From positions 1 through 64,000 of the forward strand of contig JANMYM010000014.1 in assembly GCA_031382085.1 (NCBI GenBank): 64,000 bases of DNA, written 5' to 3'. A program made the translations under genes and the position numbers. Every line of letters starts with the position of its first letter. The stretch's first letter is position 1. Positions 8,223 to 17,903 of this stretch are shown piece after piece. Source of the stretch: UBA964 sp031382085. Its GTDB lineage: Bacteria > Pseudomonadota > Gammaproteobacteria > Steroidobacterales > Steroidobacteraceae. The notes under the pieces were generated by a model. That model was not told the origin of the DNA and searched no databases. It was given only the letters and a program-made list of their open reading frames with translations.

Positions 8223-11200
8223 TCACGCATGACGCTGCAACCGGCGGATCGTGCTGAAAAACTCTGCCATGTTCAAAGGCTTCGCCAGGTGCGCCTGAAA
8301 GCCCTTGGCGATCGACTTGGCGACATCTTCCTCGCGCGTGAATGCCGTCAGTGCAATCGCAGGCAACCGGTCCGCGCCGATACCCAACTCATTGCGCAGC
8401 CGGGCTATCAGATCGTAACCCGTGGCGCCAGGCATGCCGATATCGCTGATTAGCAGATCGCATGGTGTCGACGCATCGGTCAGTAATCGCAGCGCTTCGG
8501 CGACGCCGGCAACACCGGTAACCTCGGCGCCGTGCTCCTGCAGAATTCTCGTGATGTATTCGCGTGCATCCGCCTCGTCTTCTACCACCAGAATTCGCGT
8601 GCCGCGCACCGAATTGTCAGCCGGGGAAGTGAGACTATTGTACCGGCCACTCTCATCGTTCGGCGCAAATTTGGTCGCGGCTGTTAGCAAAGGGATCGAC
8701 AGACCCATGGTCGTACCTTTGCCGATACCGCCGCTGGTCGCAGTCACGCTACCACCGTGGGCCTCGACAAATTGCTTGACCAACGCGAGCCCCAACCCCA
8801 ATCCGGCGTGACGCCGAGCCGTGCCACCCTCTGCCTGACGAAATTTTTCAAAAATATATGGCAAGAACTGCTCGGAAATCCCTTCGCCAGAATCCGTCAC
8901 TGTCATGACGCCGTCATCCTGCTGGCAGCTTGTCTGCACGACGATCGATCCGTCGGCAGGCGTAAATTTGATGGCATTTTGCACAACGTTTGCCAGCGAC
9001 TGCTGCAGACGCGCCGGATCGCCATTAACCAGCACCGGCTCGGAGTGAACGACGAGCCGTAGCCTTACATTTTTTTCGCTGGCAACGGTAAGTAGCGATT
9101 GCACGACCTGGGTCGCGATATCGTTCAGATCCACCGCTGCGAAATCGAACGTGAACTTCCCTGAAACAAGCCGGTCCGCCTCGAAGAGATCAGCGATCAA
9201 TTTGGCCAATACCGTCGCGTTGCGATCGACCACTCGCAATCCATCGATCAATGTCTGCGGCGAGACATTGGGCCGTCGCATCAGCAACACCCACCCGATG
9301 ATGGCGTTCAATGGTGTACGCAGCTCATGCGATACCATCGCCAGGAATTCATCTTTCTGGCGCGCGGCATTGCCAATGTCGGTGCGCGCGGCGCGTTCAG
9401 CTATTAAAAGCGATTCGCGTTCACGCTCCATTTGAATACGCCTGGTGACATCGCGCAGCGCCCCTATGACACGCGTGGGCCTGCCAGCGCCATCCTTCAA
9501 CACAATGCCCCGGCATTGACCCCAGCGCAAGGTTCCGTCTGCACGCAGAAACTCAAATTCAACGGGCGGAAACTCGCCATGCGCGCGAACTTTTGTCACG
9601 AATTTCGCCGCGACACGCCGGAACCGTCGCGACAGAAAATTGAAAAACTGCTGCGGAGGTCCCTCACTCAGCTCGCCCGGCGAGACGGCCAGCAAACGCT
9701 GGCAGTGAGACGAAAACGCGACGTTGTTAGCGGTCACGTCCCAGGTCCACATGCCAACGTCGGCTGCCTGGGCCGCAAGTTCCAGATGATGCAGATTTTC
9801 CGTGTTGCGCAGGTCTGCCATTTTTCGATCGGTCACATTGAGAACATTGCCGACAATTCGTTGGACGCAACCCAGGTGGTCGCGAATGATTGCGGCATGA
9901 TCCCATACCCAGATTATTCTCCCGTCCTTGCGTATAAACCGGTACTCGCTGTCGAACGTTTCCGATCCTGCCTGCAGTGCGCTGCGCTGCGCCGACACCA
10001 TGGACGGCAAATCATCGGGGTGCACCCGACTGGTCCACCACGAGGGAGCCGGCTCAGCCTCAGCCAGTTCGAATCCCGTCATTGCGAGAAATCGGCCACT
10101 GCGCGCGGTATGATTGGTCGGCGCATCCCAATCGTAGACAAAGCCATGCAACGCAATCATCGCCAATTGCAGTCGGCGTTCGCTCGCTTCGAGGTCGCGC
10201 TGATTTTCCTTTTGATTCGTGATGTCGATCAAAACGCCCTTCAGAGTGACGTTGGCATCCACCTGTTCGGTCCAGGCGCTGGTCAACAGCCAACGAACTC
10301 GTTCGTCAGGATGCCGGTAACGAAACTCCCAGGTCGCCGAACCGTGTGCCTGACATTCCGACAATGCGGCCTCGAAGCCGACCCGGTCGCGGTCGTCGAT
10401 CAGCCCCGAAAAATCAAGGTGGGACGTAGTCCACTTGACTTGCGGCAGTTTGAGAACCTGGATCGGATCATCGATTGTCCAGAATTTTTGCTCCGGAGAC
10501 CACTCCCAGGACACGATGCGCGACATTGACCGTGCCGTGTGCAACAGAGCCTGAGTGCTGCGCAATGCTCGCTCTTTCTCGAGCGACGCGCGCTGCATTC
10601 GCCCCGTTTCCAACGCGCTCCGGAGCACGTGAACGGCTGTCAGACCTACGGTGCCGATAACCACGAGTGCGAGAGCCGTGTGCCAATCGTACCAACCGCC
10701 GTCCGCGCCTTTGCGCGCCAGGCCCGCCAGTACCGTAGGCATGACCACAACCCAAGCGAGCAGAAAACGGGTTTGCTTTGCTGTCCTTGACTGACCGATC
10801 AGCGCCGGCATCCAACCGATGTCAGGACGCACCACAGCGGCACCGCATAACAGCAACGTCAGCGCAACGACGGTAGCCGGCGCCGGGACGAAGTAGAATC
10901 CCATGCTGGAGAAATTCGCTGAATCGAGCCAAAGACCGAGACCGCAGGCGACCGCAATCAACAGGCCGGCGCTCAGAGCGACTACAAACGTACGCCGTCG
11001 ACGGGCATTGCCTGACGAGACCGTCGCCATGGCGATTGCCGTCAGAACAATCATCAGCGCTGCCGCGCCCGACATACGCCCGGGAAATTCGATGGCGCTC
11101 TGCGGAAACGCCAGCAAGGTTTTCCGGAAAAACCACAGATCAGTCCCGAATGACAAGCCCAACATGCTTTGCAATGCAGCCTGAACTGCGAACGTGCCGG

Positions 11201-11450
11201 CCACGATTGCTAACGCGAGTACGGGATAGCCCGTCGATTGACGGGGGCGTGCAGCCATCCACAAACCAGCCGCCAATAATTCTATGCAGATGGAGACCGT
11301 GGGCATCATCGGTACGCCGGCGATTCCGAGCTCACGTAACGGGCGACTGTCCGCAGCCCATCCGATCAGCGCGATCGTTGCCAACCCTGCCGCACTCAAT
11401 GCAAGCACTCGCGCCGGCGACCATCGCTGGTAATTGAGTTTAACAAGCAT
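8223..11450 (-). CDS. Membrane hybrid sensor histidine kinase with PAS repeats and receiver
   Basis: About 1075 residues. The first about 270 contain seven or more hydrophobic segments (a membrane sensor module), followed by a short coiled linker. Three PAS/PAC-type segments cover about residues 300-660 (for example WEFRYRHPDERVRWLL, then FDSEYRFIRKDGRIIWVWDH). Then come a HisKA domain with phospho-acceptor His708 in MVSHELRTPLNAI, a HATPase domain (NAIKFTPADGS, GLGLGLALVKQFVEAHGG) and a C-terminal receiver with Asp1003 in SDIGMPG. The ATG at 11448-11450 is preferred over one seven codons upstream because hydrophobic sequence begins sooner; either is possible. It is convergent with the stress genes and divergent from a lone receiver protein, a plausible phosphotransfer partner. 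Confidence 0.92.
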   Translation of the reverse strand: MLVKLNYQRWSPARVLALSAAGLATIALIGWAADSRPLRELGIAGVPMMPTVSICIELLAAGLWMAARPRQSTGYPVLALAIVAGTFAVQAALQSMLGLSFGTDLWFFRKTLLAFPQSAIEFPGRMSGAAALMIVLTAIAMATVSSGNARRRRTFVVALSAGLLIAVACGLGLWLDSANFSSMGFYFVPAPATVVALTLLLCGAAVVRPDIGWMPALIGQSRTAKQTRFLLAWVVVMPTVLAGLARKGADGGWYDWHTALALVVIGTVGLTAVHVLRSALETGRMQRASLEKERALRSTQALLHTARSMSRIVSWEWSPEQKFWTIDDPIQVLKLPQVKWTTSHLDFSGLIDDRDRVGFEAALSECQAHGSATWEFRYRHPDERVRWLLTSAWTEQVDANVTLKGVLIDITNQKENQRDLEASERRLQLAMIALHGFVYDWDAPTNHTARSGRFLAMTGFELAEAEPAPSWWTSRVHPDDLPSMVSAQRSALQAGSETFDSEYRFIRKDGRIIWVWDHAAIIRDHLGCVQRIVGNVLNVTDRKMADLRNTENLHHLELAAQAADVGMWTWDVTANNVAFSSHCQRLLAVSPGELSEGPPQQFFNFLSRRFRRVAAKFVTKVRAHGEFPPVEFEFLRADGTLRWGQCRGIVLKDGAGRPTRVIGALRDVTRRIQMERERESLLIAERAARTDIGNAARQKDEFLAMVSHELRTPLNAIIGWVLLMRRPNVSPQTLIDGLRVVDRNATVLAKLIADLFEADRLVSGKFTFDFAAVDLNDIATQVVQSLLTVASEKNVRLRLVVHSEPVLVNGDPARLQQSLANVVQNAIKFTPADGSIVVQTSCQQDDGVMTVTDSGEGISEQFLPYIFEKFRQAEGGTARRHAGLGLGLALVKQFVEAHGGSVTATSGGIGKGTTMGLSIPLLTAATKFAPNDESGRYNSLTSPADNSVRGTRILVVEDEADAREYITRILQEHGAEVTGVAGVAEALRLLTDASTPCDLLISDIGMPGATGYDLIARLRNELGIGADRLPAIALTAFTREEDVAKSIAKGFQAHLAKPLNMAEFFSTIRRLQRHA

Positions 11451-11764
11451 TAGTAATTCGGATTTTGACAAACAGACGCGCCGCTCGCTGTCGGCGCCGT
11501 CCTACACCCCGCCGCTCCGCCATTTGAGGGGTCGCGTGGCCACTGAAAATTATGTATGCAATGAGTTGCAAGTGCATTCCTACAAGCGCACCGGTTCCGC
11601 ACTGACTGGACGGATGATCCGCCCAAGCCCAAGTTACGTTACGAAATATTTAATCAGATCGCGGTCAAATAACAACAGCATTGCCTCGCTGTTGTGGCAA
11701 AAACGGCGGTCGCACTCCCCCGGCGACCGCCGTCGTAGCCACCGGACTTCGGATACAGCCACCC
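11451..11764. promoter_or_regulatory. Divergent promoter region between hybrid kinase and response regulator
   Basis: Roughly 310 bases separating divergent signalling genes. It is less GC-rich than its surroundings, with AT-rich patches near 11545-11560 and 11640-11675 (ACGAAATATTTAATC) that could carry promoters for either side. No consensus sigma-70 pair or clear operator is evident. Confidence 0.35.
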
Positions 11765-12199
11765 ATGCAACCCGCCGCAGCTCCACGCGATACCACGCAA
11801 CCCGCGCTCGCCACGCCGGCGGAACTGCGCATACTGCTGGTCGATGACTCACTGCCACTGCAAATTCGCCTCAAGGAACTATTGACGGAATCCGGCGTTA
11901 TGCGGGTAACCGCCACGGCGGAATCGGAGCAGGAGGCTAACGGGCTCATAGACTCCGAGACTTTTGACGTCATGGTCATTGATGTCGAATTGCGCCCCGG
12001 CAGCGGTATCAATGTCGTGCGGCATGCCCGCGAGGGCCGGGTGCGCGGACCACGGCCGCTCATCATAGTGCTGACCAACTACGCATTGGACATCGTACGA
12101 AGTCGATCGATCACGGCCGGCGCCGACTATTTCCTGGACAAAATGCGCGAATTCGACCGCCTCTATCCACTCATCCTGGACTATAGGCGAGCCAACTAA
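11765..12199 (+). CDS. Stand-alone response-regulator receiver protein
   Basis: A 144-residue protein consisting of a Pro/Ala-rich N-terminal tail of about 20 residues and one receiver domain: acidic pocket LLVDDS, phospho-acceptor Asp73 in VIDVEL, switch Thr in IVLTNYA and Lys in FLDKMREFD. There is no output domain. The ATG at 11765 is chosen over an upstream TTG at 11681 because the TTG extension adds low-complexity sequence with no ribosome-binding site. Single-domain receivers usually act by protein contact or as phosphate shuttles. The divergent hybrid kinase and the later soluble kinase (14290-15126) are candidate partners. Confidence 0.9.
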   Translation: MQPAAAPRDTTQPALATPAELRILLVDDSLPLQIRLKELLTESGVMRVTATAESEQEANGLIDSETFDVMVIDVELRPGSGINVVRHAREGRVRGPRPLIIVLTNYALDIVRSRSITAGADYFLDKMREFDRLYPLILDYRRAN

Positions 12200-12249
12200 G
12201 CAGGATCCCGTTTTGCAAGCACGGCGTCCTCAACCTGTTAGGGAATGTC

Positions 12250-12486
12250 ATGGCATCATTAGTCGTCAAGTGCGTTGAACTCGCTCAGGGGCACTGGCGC
12301 ATTGAAGGACTGCCGAGAACATCAGGCAAATCGCGCACCTACCTGTCACGCGAGCGTGCGCTGGAAGACGCGCTGGAGAAGATTGGTCCGCTCGAGTCCT
12401 GGCAGCTCGTAGTGATCAACACCCGGGGTGAGGAAGTCGGCTCTTTCAACAGTGCCGATGATGCGATGCATTGGCATGTCAATTGA
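12250..12486 (+). CDS. Small DUF2188-like protein
   Basis: A 78-residue soluble protein with a beta-strand/helix pattern: VVKCVELAQGHWRIEG, then SKSRTYLSRERALEDALE, then WQLVVINTRGEEVGSF. The pattern of a strand, a helix that restores register and a final strand with a GEEVG turn recalls DUF2188-type proteins, but the match is by shape only. It is located just before a DUF421 membrane protein and overlaps the longest possible version of that gene by 16 bases, so they are probably co-transcribed. No function is known. Confidence 0.6.
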   Translation: MASLVVKCVELAQGHWRIEGLPRTSGKSRTYLSRERALEDALEKIGPLESWQLVVINTRGEEVGSFNSADDAMHWHVN

Positions 12487-12959
12487 AGGCGTCGATCTCA
12501 AATTTGGAATTCGTCTTCATGCAGTTCGCATTGGCCAGTGCGTGGTATCTGGCATTGCTGCTGGTCGCTCGCATCGGTGGGCGCCGCCTTGGCGGGCAAA
12601 CAGCAACCCTCGACCTGTTAGTGCTGATTACCATAGCCGTGTTGCTGCAGAATTCCTTGCTGCTCAAAGGCCCGCTCGCAGCGATGACATTTGCAATTAC
12701 TGCGTTACTTTGGCACCGCTGTCTTGCCGCGGCTTGCGCGCGTTGGCCGGGCTTGCGCATTTTCGTACGGGGACGCGCCCGGGCACTGATCCGCGACGGC
12801 CACGTTGAACTCGATGCGCTGCAGGCGGAAGGTTTGAGCCACGAGGATCTCCGCGCAGGACTGCGCAAATTAGGGATTGCCGGTCCCGAACAGGTTTTGC
12901 TCGCAACGCTGGAGGAAACCGGCCAGATTTCGGCGATCAAGCGCGCCGATTTGAGCTGA
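12471..12959 (+). CDS. DUF421/YetF-type membrane protein
   Basis: A 162-residue protein: about two to three N-terminal transmembrane helices (ALASAWYLALLLVARIGG, LLVLITIAVLLQNSLLL, AAMTFAITALLW) followed by a soluble alpha/beta domain with LIRDGHVELDALQAEGLSHEDL, LRKLGI and VLLATLEETGQIS. That C-terminal pattern is the YetF domain of DUF421 proteins. Starts at 12471 (overlapping the previous gene) and ATG 12519 are both possible; neither has a good ribosome-binding site. The family's job is unknown, though in sporulating bacteria relatives are linked to envelope or spore-lipid functions. The cardiolipin synthase gene begins three bases after its stop, pointing to a membrane-lipid context. Confidence 0.8.
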   Translation: MACQLKASISNLEFVFMQFALASAWYLALLLVARIGGRRLGGQTATLDLLVLITIAVLLQNSLLLKGPLAAMTFAITALLWHRCLAAACARWPGLRIFVRGRARALIRDGHVELDALQAEGLSHEDLRAGLRKLGIAGPEQVLLATLEETGQISAIKRADLS

Positions 12960-12961
12960 CC

Positions 12962-14233
12962 ATGCACGTGGCGGCCATTGTCGCGACCACAGCGATCATC
13001 ACCAGTGCGCTGATCACCATCGCGCTGAATTTCATGACAGCGGAACGGCGCATCATGCGGACTCCTCCGCGCTGGTACGGCACAGGAGATGCGGATTTCC
13101 GTCGCGCGACCGGCGTTCTGTTAGGTCCTTCAATTTTACCCGGCAACCGCGTGGACATTCTTGTCAATGGTGATGCGATATTTCCACCGATGCTGTCCGC
13201 GATCAACTCGGCGCAGCGGAGCATCACGTTTGAAACCTTTATATATTGGTCCGGATCCATAGGCGAAGAATTCGCCGCCGCATTCATTGCCGCTGCGACG
13301 CGTGGCGTTGCGGTTCATGTCCTGCTCGACTGGCTCGGCTCCCGTCGCATCGAGCCCGCGCTCATCGCGCGCTTGCGAGCGGCCAGAATCGAAGTGCGTA
13401 TTTATCATCCGTTGTCCTGGTACCACCTTGGACGCATCAACAACCGCACGCACCGCAAGCTATTGATAGACGATGGAACCGTGGGCTTTACAGGCGGCGT
13501 CGGCATTGCCAACCAATGGCTGGGAAATGCGACTACCGCTGCGCAATGGCGCGACACCCATTTTGCGGTGCGGGGGCCGGTCGTTGCGCAAATGCAGGCG
13601 GTGTTCCTCGACAACTGGATCAAGGCAACCGGCGAAGTGCTGCACGGCGACAATTACTTTCCCGCATTGAGTCCGGCGGGCGACATGGACGCGCAAATGT
13701 TCGGCAGCTCGCCCGCGGGCGGCTCGGACAGCATGCATCTGCTCGTTTTGTTAGCAATTACAGCCGCAAGAAGTCGTATCGACATAACCAATCCATATTT
13801 CGTTCCAGACGATTTGACGATCAAAGCGCTCGTCAAGGCGCGCCAACGAAATGTCGTGGTGCGGGTGCTGACCCCGGGTTCGCATAACGACGCGCCACTG
13901 GTGCGACACGCGTCCCGCGCCCATTGGAGCCGGCTATTGAAGGCCGGCGTTGAGATTTACGAGTTTCTGCCGACCATGATTCACTGCAAGACCATGGTCA
14001 TCGATGACACGTGGCTCTCGGTGGGCTCTGCCAATTTCGACGCCCGATCATTTCGATTGAACGATGAGGCCAATCTCAATATTTTCAGTCGTACACTGGC
14101 CCGGAAACAGACGAAGCTGTTCGAACTTGATCTGGTACGGTCGCGTCGCCTGGTGCGGCGCCGCTGGGGCCGTCGACCAAATATCAATCGCGCTATGGAA
14201 TGGCTGGCAGACCAGTTGCGTTCGCAACTCTGA
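12962..14233 (+). CDS. Cardiolipin synthase / phospholipase D family protein
   Basis: A 423-residue inner-membrane enzyme that joins phosphatidylglycerol or related lipids into cardiolipin, if it follows its family. One N-terminal transmembrane helix (about residues 1-26) precedes two phospholipase D domains. The first HKD motif is His164-Lys166-Asp171 (THRKLLIDDG) and the second His341-Lys343-Asp348 (IHCKTMVIDD), each followed by the usual GFTGG or GSANFD. Length fits the ClsB/ClsC-like branch better than classical ClsA, which has two N-terminal helices. It starts two bases after the DUF421 gene and is the last gene of that unit; the next gene is convergent. Confidence 0.92.
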   Translation: MHVAAIVATTAIITSALITIALNFMTAERRIMRTPPRWYGTGDADFRRATGVLLGPSILPGNRVDILVNGDAIFPPMLSAINSAQRSITFETFIYWSGSIGEEFAAAFIAAATRGVAVHVLLDWLGSRRIEPALIARLRAARIEVRIYHPLSWYHLGRINNRTHRKLLIDDGTVGFTGGVGIANQWLGNATTAAQWRDTHFAVRGPVVAQMQAVFLDNWIKATGEVLHGDNYFPALSPAGDMDAQMFGSSPAGGSDSMHLLVLLAITAARSRIDITNPYFVPDDLTIKALVKARQRNVVVRVLTPGSHNDAPLVRHASRAHWSRLLKAGVEIYEFLPTMIHCKTMVIDDTWLSVGSANFDARSFRLNDEANLNIFSRTLARKQTKLFELDLVRSRRLVRRRWGRRPNINRAMEWLADQLRSQL

Positions 14234-14289
14234 CCCGGACCTTGCCGATCTGACGAGCTACGTGCTGCGTAACGATCTGCTCCCCTAAC

Positions 14290-15126
14290 TCAAGCTGCAT
14301 TCGCGCCTGGCGATGCCGGCATCGTGACGCGCAGCAGCGTACCGTTCTCCGCCAACGAAGTGACTTCCAATCGACCGCCAAAACCTGCGATGCGATGACG
14401 CATGCCAGTAAGCCCGTCTGACACCGTAGCTGGAGAATTTGCGGACCCGGTGGCGACACGGTCATCGATGACACTCATCACGACACCGTCACTCTTCAGT
14501 TCCATCGACAATGTGACGCTGCGCGCCCTGCCAGGCTGAATCGCAGTTTCCAGCGCTTGCTGGGCCACTCTAAACAAGGCCAGCTCCTTGCTAAATTCCA
14601 GATTTGGGAGCGTATCCGGCAAGTTGATCACACATTTCAGGCCAGCCGCGGCGCAGCGAGCATCAAAGTGAGCGCGAATGGCGACCAGCAAGCCAAAGTG
14701 ATCTAACAAAGAAGGCCGCAGATTTTCGACTACGTGGCGCTTCATGTTCATGGCGTCGTCGAGTAGCTGGCTGGCACTGCGCAATTTGTTGCTGATCGCT
14801 GTATTGGTGCCGGCGGCGTCATGGGATATCAGCCAGTTGATGTCCATTTTTGCAGCCGTCAACAAGCCTCCCATTTCATCGTGCAGTTGCCTGGCCAGGG
14901 CCAGGCGTTCCGCTTCCGCTTCATCGAGGAGATAGGTTGACAGTCGTGACAATTCAGCAGTCCGCGTTGCCACTCGTGTTTCCAAGTCGCGCGCCTGCTG
15001 CTCCGCAACCAGACTTAGTTTGTCACGTCGCCGCATGTCCTTCGCGAACAGGTAGGCGATCGTTGCACGGGAAGGCTGGGCGTTTGCGACACCGTCGCGC
15101 TTGTCTTTGGAATCTTTGCGCTTCAT
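14290..15126 (-). CDS. Soluble NarL-type sensor histidine kinase
   Basis: A 278-residue kinase without transmembrane segments. A coiled-coil (about residues 38-75, with ARDLETRVATRTAELSRL) leads into a HisKA_3 dimerisation domain with the phospho-acceptor in LARQLHDEMGGLL. The C-terminal ATPase domain is reduced, with a G-box in GLTGMRHRIAGFGGRLEV. The N-box is weak (FRVAQQALETAI lacks the usual Asn), so activity could be impaired. HisKA_3 kinases normally phosphorylate NarL/LuxR-type regulators with receiver domains; none is adjacent. The lone receiver at 11765-12199 is the closest possible partner. Confidence 0.85.
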   Translation of the reverse strand: MKRKDSKDKRDGVANAQPSRATIAYLFAKDMRRRDKLSLVAEQQARDLETRVATRTAELSRLSTYLLDEAEAERLALARQLHDEMGGLLTAAKMDINWLISHDAAGTNTAISNKLRSASQLLDDAMNMKRHVVENLRPSLLDHFGLLVAIRAHFDARCAAAGLKCVINLPDTLPNLEFSKELALFRVAQQALETAIQPGRARSVTLSMELKSDGVVMSVIDDRVATGSANSPATVSDGLTGMRHRIAGFGGRLEVTSLAENGTLLRVTMPASPGANAA

Positions 15127-15300
15127 GAGCGTTGGAGAGGGCGGGCCATACGTGTTCCGTGTTGTGAACGCGCGCGCATTGTAGATCTCCTCGCCCCGCT
15201 TCTCGATGTCAGAAATGAACTAACAAAGTCAGTGGACCCCTACAGTTGCAACCGGGATGCGCCGACTATCCGCGAGTTGGCCATGCACTATTGTTCTTAC

Positions 15301-15495
15301 ATGTACAAACAAACCCTTCGCCTGCTGTCGTTCATTGTTGCAGCGGTTACTGTTGCGTCCTGGGTTCAGTCGTTCCAGTTGCAACGCAGTAAGCAACGCC
15401 GGCAGAAGGACAGCCTCGATAAGGCCCGCTGGGAAGACGAGGGTGGCGCGACCCGGCCAGCACCAGCTTCGGCTGCGGCGTCCAAGCCACTGTAA
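15301..15495 (+). CDS. Putative small single-pass membrane protein
   Basis: A 64-codon frame beginning MYKQTLRLLSFIVAAVTVAS, one hydrophobic helix followed by a strongly basic stretch (QLQRSKQRRQKDSLDK) and an Ala/Pro-rich end. An in-frame ATG 18 bases upstream is also possible. The positive-inside pattern is plausible for a small inner-membrane protein, but there is no clear ribosome-binding site and no family recognition. It may not be real. Confidence 0.35.
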   Translation: MYKQTLRLLSFIVAAVTVASWVQSFQLQRSKQRRQKDSLDKARWEDEGGATRPAPASAAASKPL

Positions 15496-15593
15496 TTCGG
15501 CAACATAAGTCGCAGTTTTCCTCTGGCGCGTCGCGCGCCAGACACGGCCTGCATCGCCAGCACATTGCCTCTCTGTAGGCTTGGTCTTACAGC

Positions 15594-17477
15594 GTGCCTT
15601 TGCCGATCATGTCATCGTCACACCATGGGATGCTCATGATCACGGTCGAACAGGGGCTCTTTCTCGGCATTGTCGTGGCCGCCCTCGCGCTGTTCGTGCA
15701 CGGTCGGTTGCGGGTCGACGTGGTCGCGTTGCTGACACTGCTAGCTCTTGTTGTTATCGGGGTCTTGCCGCCGGAGCAGGCATTGGCGGGATTTTCCAGT
15801 GAACCCGCTATTATTGTTGCGTCAGTGTTCGTTCTTTCGGCAGGACTCAGCGCCACGGGAGTCACGGACCGTATCGGCGTCTGGATCGGACGCGCCGCAG
15901 GTGCCAGTGAATGGCGGGCGCTGCTCGTCATCATGCCGACCGTCGCCCTGTTCGCCGCAGTCTCGCATCACCTCATGGTCACGGCGATGATGATGCCCAT
16001 CGTCCTGCGCTTCGCGCGCGACCACAAACTGCCGGCGTCCCGTCTGTTGATGCCGATGTCGCTCGCCGCCTCGCTTGGAACCACCTTGACATTGTTCGGC
16101 GCCCCGGCATTTTTGCTGGCCGCGAATCTGTTGCAGCGGCAGACAGGTCGTGCACTGGGGATGTTTGACCTGACGCCAATCGGGTTGGCACTTGTTGTCG
16201 CTGGAATTATTTACGTTCTGTTGATGCGCTGGGTACTGCCACGACGCGACGGCATTGCAGCGGGCCAGGATTATTTGAGGCTTGACCAGTACTACATCGA
16301 AATCCAGGTTACGCCGGATTCGCCGTGGATCGGCGAATCCATCCAGTCATTCACGGAGCGATTTACCGGTCGATTGAATGTCATCAACAGGCTCCGCGGT
16401 GGCAACGCCCTGCAGCATCCCGACCTGCCGATCCGGGCGGGGGATGTGCTGATTGTACGAACGTCACCGGATGAAATTACGTCGATGAAGGACGAACCCG
16501 GACTGGCCCTGCACGCCGTCGCCAAGTATGGCGACTCGCCGCTGGCGAGCGGCAGTGACGACTCGGGCGAATCCCAATTGGTGCAGGTTGTGGTGGCACC
16601 CGGATCGGAGTTCACCGATCGCAGCATCGGTGATATCGACTTTCTCAAGAACTTCGGCGTGTTAGTCGTGGGCCTTTGGCGCAAAGACGGTTGGCTGGCA
16701 GAGGAAATCTCTCAAGTCCGGCTGCGCGAAGGCGACCTACTGGTGCTGACGGGTACCGCGGAACGCTATGCAGAGCTCGCACGCCATCGCGGCCTGTTGA
16801 TGATGGTGCCGCTCGCCGCGACCCAGAGACATCGACACCGCGCGACAGCTGCGGTTCTTATCATGGTTGCAGTGGTGGCCGCCGCAGCGGTCGGACGTTT
16901 TTCCACGCCACTGGTGTTCCTCGCCGGTGCGCTCGCCATGGTCTTGACACGCTCAGTCAACATCGAGCAGGCCTATCGAGAAATCGACGTGCGCATTGTT
17001 GTCATGATCGCCGGTGTCATACCGCTCGGCGCGGCAATGCAGAAAACCGGCACCGCCGGCATGTTGGCGTCGCAATTGTTGTCAATCTCAAGTGATTGGC
17101 CGATTTTGGTAATTCTGCTCGCCATGTTCACGGTTGCTGCGCTGGTAACGCAGATACTGTCCGACGCCGCGACGGTTGTATTGTTAGGACCCATTGCCGT
17201 AGCTGTCGCGCAAGCCTTGCATTTGGCGCCGGAACCGTTTGTCGTTTGTGTCGCGTTCGGCGCGGTCGCATCATTTCTAACGCCGATCGGGCACCACGGC
17301 AACCTGCTGATTCTCGGTCCCGGTCGTTACACGTTCGGCGATTTCCTGCGAGTCGGCGCGCTCCTGACCGGATTGATCGCTTTCCTGACGTGCTGGATGG
17401 CACGGGCCATTTGGCTCAACGGACCGTGGTTACCTCAGAGCGCATTGGAATTTATTCGTACTCTCATCACGCGCTGA
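15594..17477 (+). CDS. SLC13/DASS-type transporter with TrkA-C domains
   Basis: A 627-residue inner-membrane transporter of the divalent-anion/sodium symporter superfamily. It has about five N-terminal helices with the SEPAIIVASVFVLSAGL region and the SHHLMVTAMMMPIVL segment, then two soluble TrkA-C (RCK_C) domains in the middle (about residues 215-395, each with GDVLIVRTS or GDLLVLTGT), and a second membrane half ending GHHGNLLILGPG. This split arrangement is the normal one for the subfamily annotated as SLC13-family permeases. The substrate (sulfate, dicarboxylate or other anion) cannot be told. Start is GTG 15594 or ATG 15636. A strong terminator follows the stop. Confidence 0.88.
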   Translation: MPLPIMSSSHHGMLMITVEQGLFLGIVVAALALFVHGRLRVDVVALLTLLALVVIGVLPPEQALAGFSSEPAIIVASVFVLSAGLSATGVTDRIGVWIGRAAGASEWRALLVIMPTVALFAAVSHHLMVTAMMMPIVLRFARDHKLPASRLLMPMSLAASLGTTLTLFGAPAFLLAANLLQRQTGRALGMFDLTPIGLALVVAGIIYVLLMRWVLPRRDGIAAGQDYLRLDQYYIEIQVTPDSPWIGESIQSFTERFTGRLNVINRLRGGNALQHPDLPIRAGDVLIVRTSPDEITSMKDEPGLALHAVAKYGDSPLASGSDDSGESQLVQVVVAPGSEFTDRSIGDIDFLKNFGVLVVGLWRKDGWLAEEISQVRLREGDLLVLTGTAERYAELARHRGLLMMVPLAATQRHRHRATAAVLIMVAVVAAAAVGRFSTPLVFLAGALAMVLTRSVNIEQAYREIDVRIVVMIAGVIPLGAAMQKTGTAGMLASQLLSISSDWPILVILLAMFTVAALVTQILSDAATVVLLGPIAVAVAQALHLAPEPFVVCVAFGAVASFLTPIGHHGNLLILGPGRYTFGDFLRVGALLTGLIAFLTCWMARAIWLNGPWLPQSALEFIRTLITR

Positions 17478-17483
17478 CAAAAA

Positions 17484-17509
17484 AAACCCTCGACTTGCGT
17501 CGAGGGTTT
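17484..17509 (+). terminator. Intrinsic terminator after the SLC13-type gene
   Basis: An 11-bp perfect stem (17484-17494 with 17499-17509) and a TTGC loop, starting six bases after the stop codon. It is preceded by an A-run and ends in GGGTTTC, so it could work in either direction, though the T-run is short on the plus strand. Confidence 0.85.
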
Positions 17510-17681
17510 CCGCCATTCGTAGACGCCGGTAAGGGGGAGCCAGCATGTTCCGGATGGTCACGTCGTGGGATAGTTTATCCGGCCTTTCGTGCCCATTCTG
17601 TCGGGCAATCTGCCAGCGGCGTGTAAGTAAACGCTTACAGTGCGCCCGTAATTTTGCGCGAAGTCCGGCGCTCCATGACCG

Positions 17682-17903
17682 CTATGGCAGGTGATCTTGT
17701 ACGGTTGATAGCCACGACGTCGATCGGACGTTGGCACTGCGCCGGCTGTGCGCCGTGACAAGGTGCTCGGGCCAGGCGCGCCGGCGATACCAGTCGCGCA
17801 GGTACTCCCGATTGCGGAACTCGATCCACCGCAGTGGCGCCGCATCCTGAGCGAGTTCCTTGCCCATCAGGGCACGCTCCTTCAATAACGTTTTGTAGTC
17901 CAT
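17682..17903 (-). CDS. Putative small protein of unknown function
   Basis: A 73-codon frame starting MDYKTLLKERALMGKEL, with an in-frame ATG four codons upstream. Residues 1-50 have a balanced, helix-rich composition (WIEFRNREYLRDWYRRRAWPEH) that looks translated, while the C-terminal third is Ser/Arg-rich and less convincing. No family is recognised. A 13-base inverted repeat lies just upstream at 17916-17928. Treat as tentative. Confidence 0.4.
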   Translation of the reverse strand: MDYKTLLKERALMGKELAQDAAPLRWIEFRNREYLRDWYRRRAWPEHLVTAHSRRSANVRSTSWLSTVQDHLP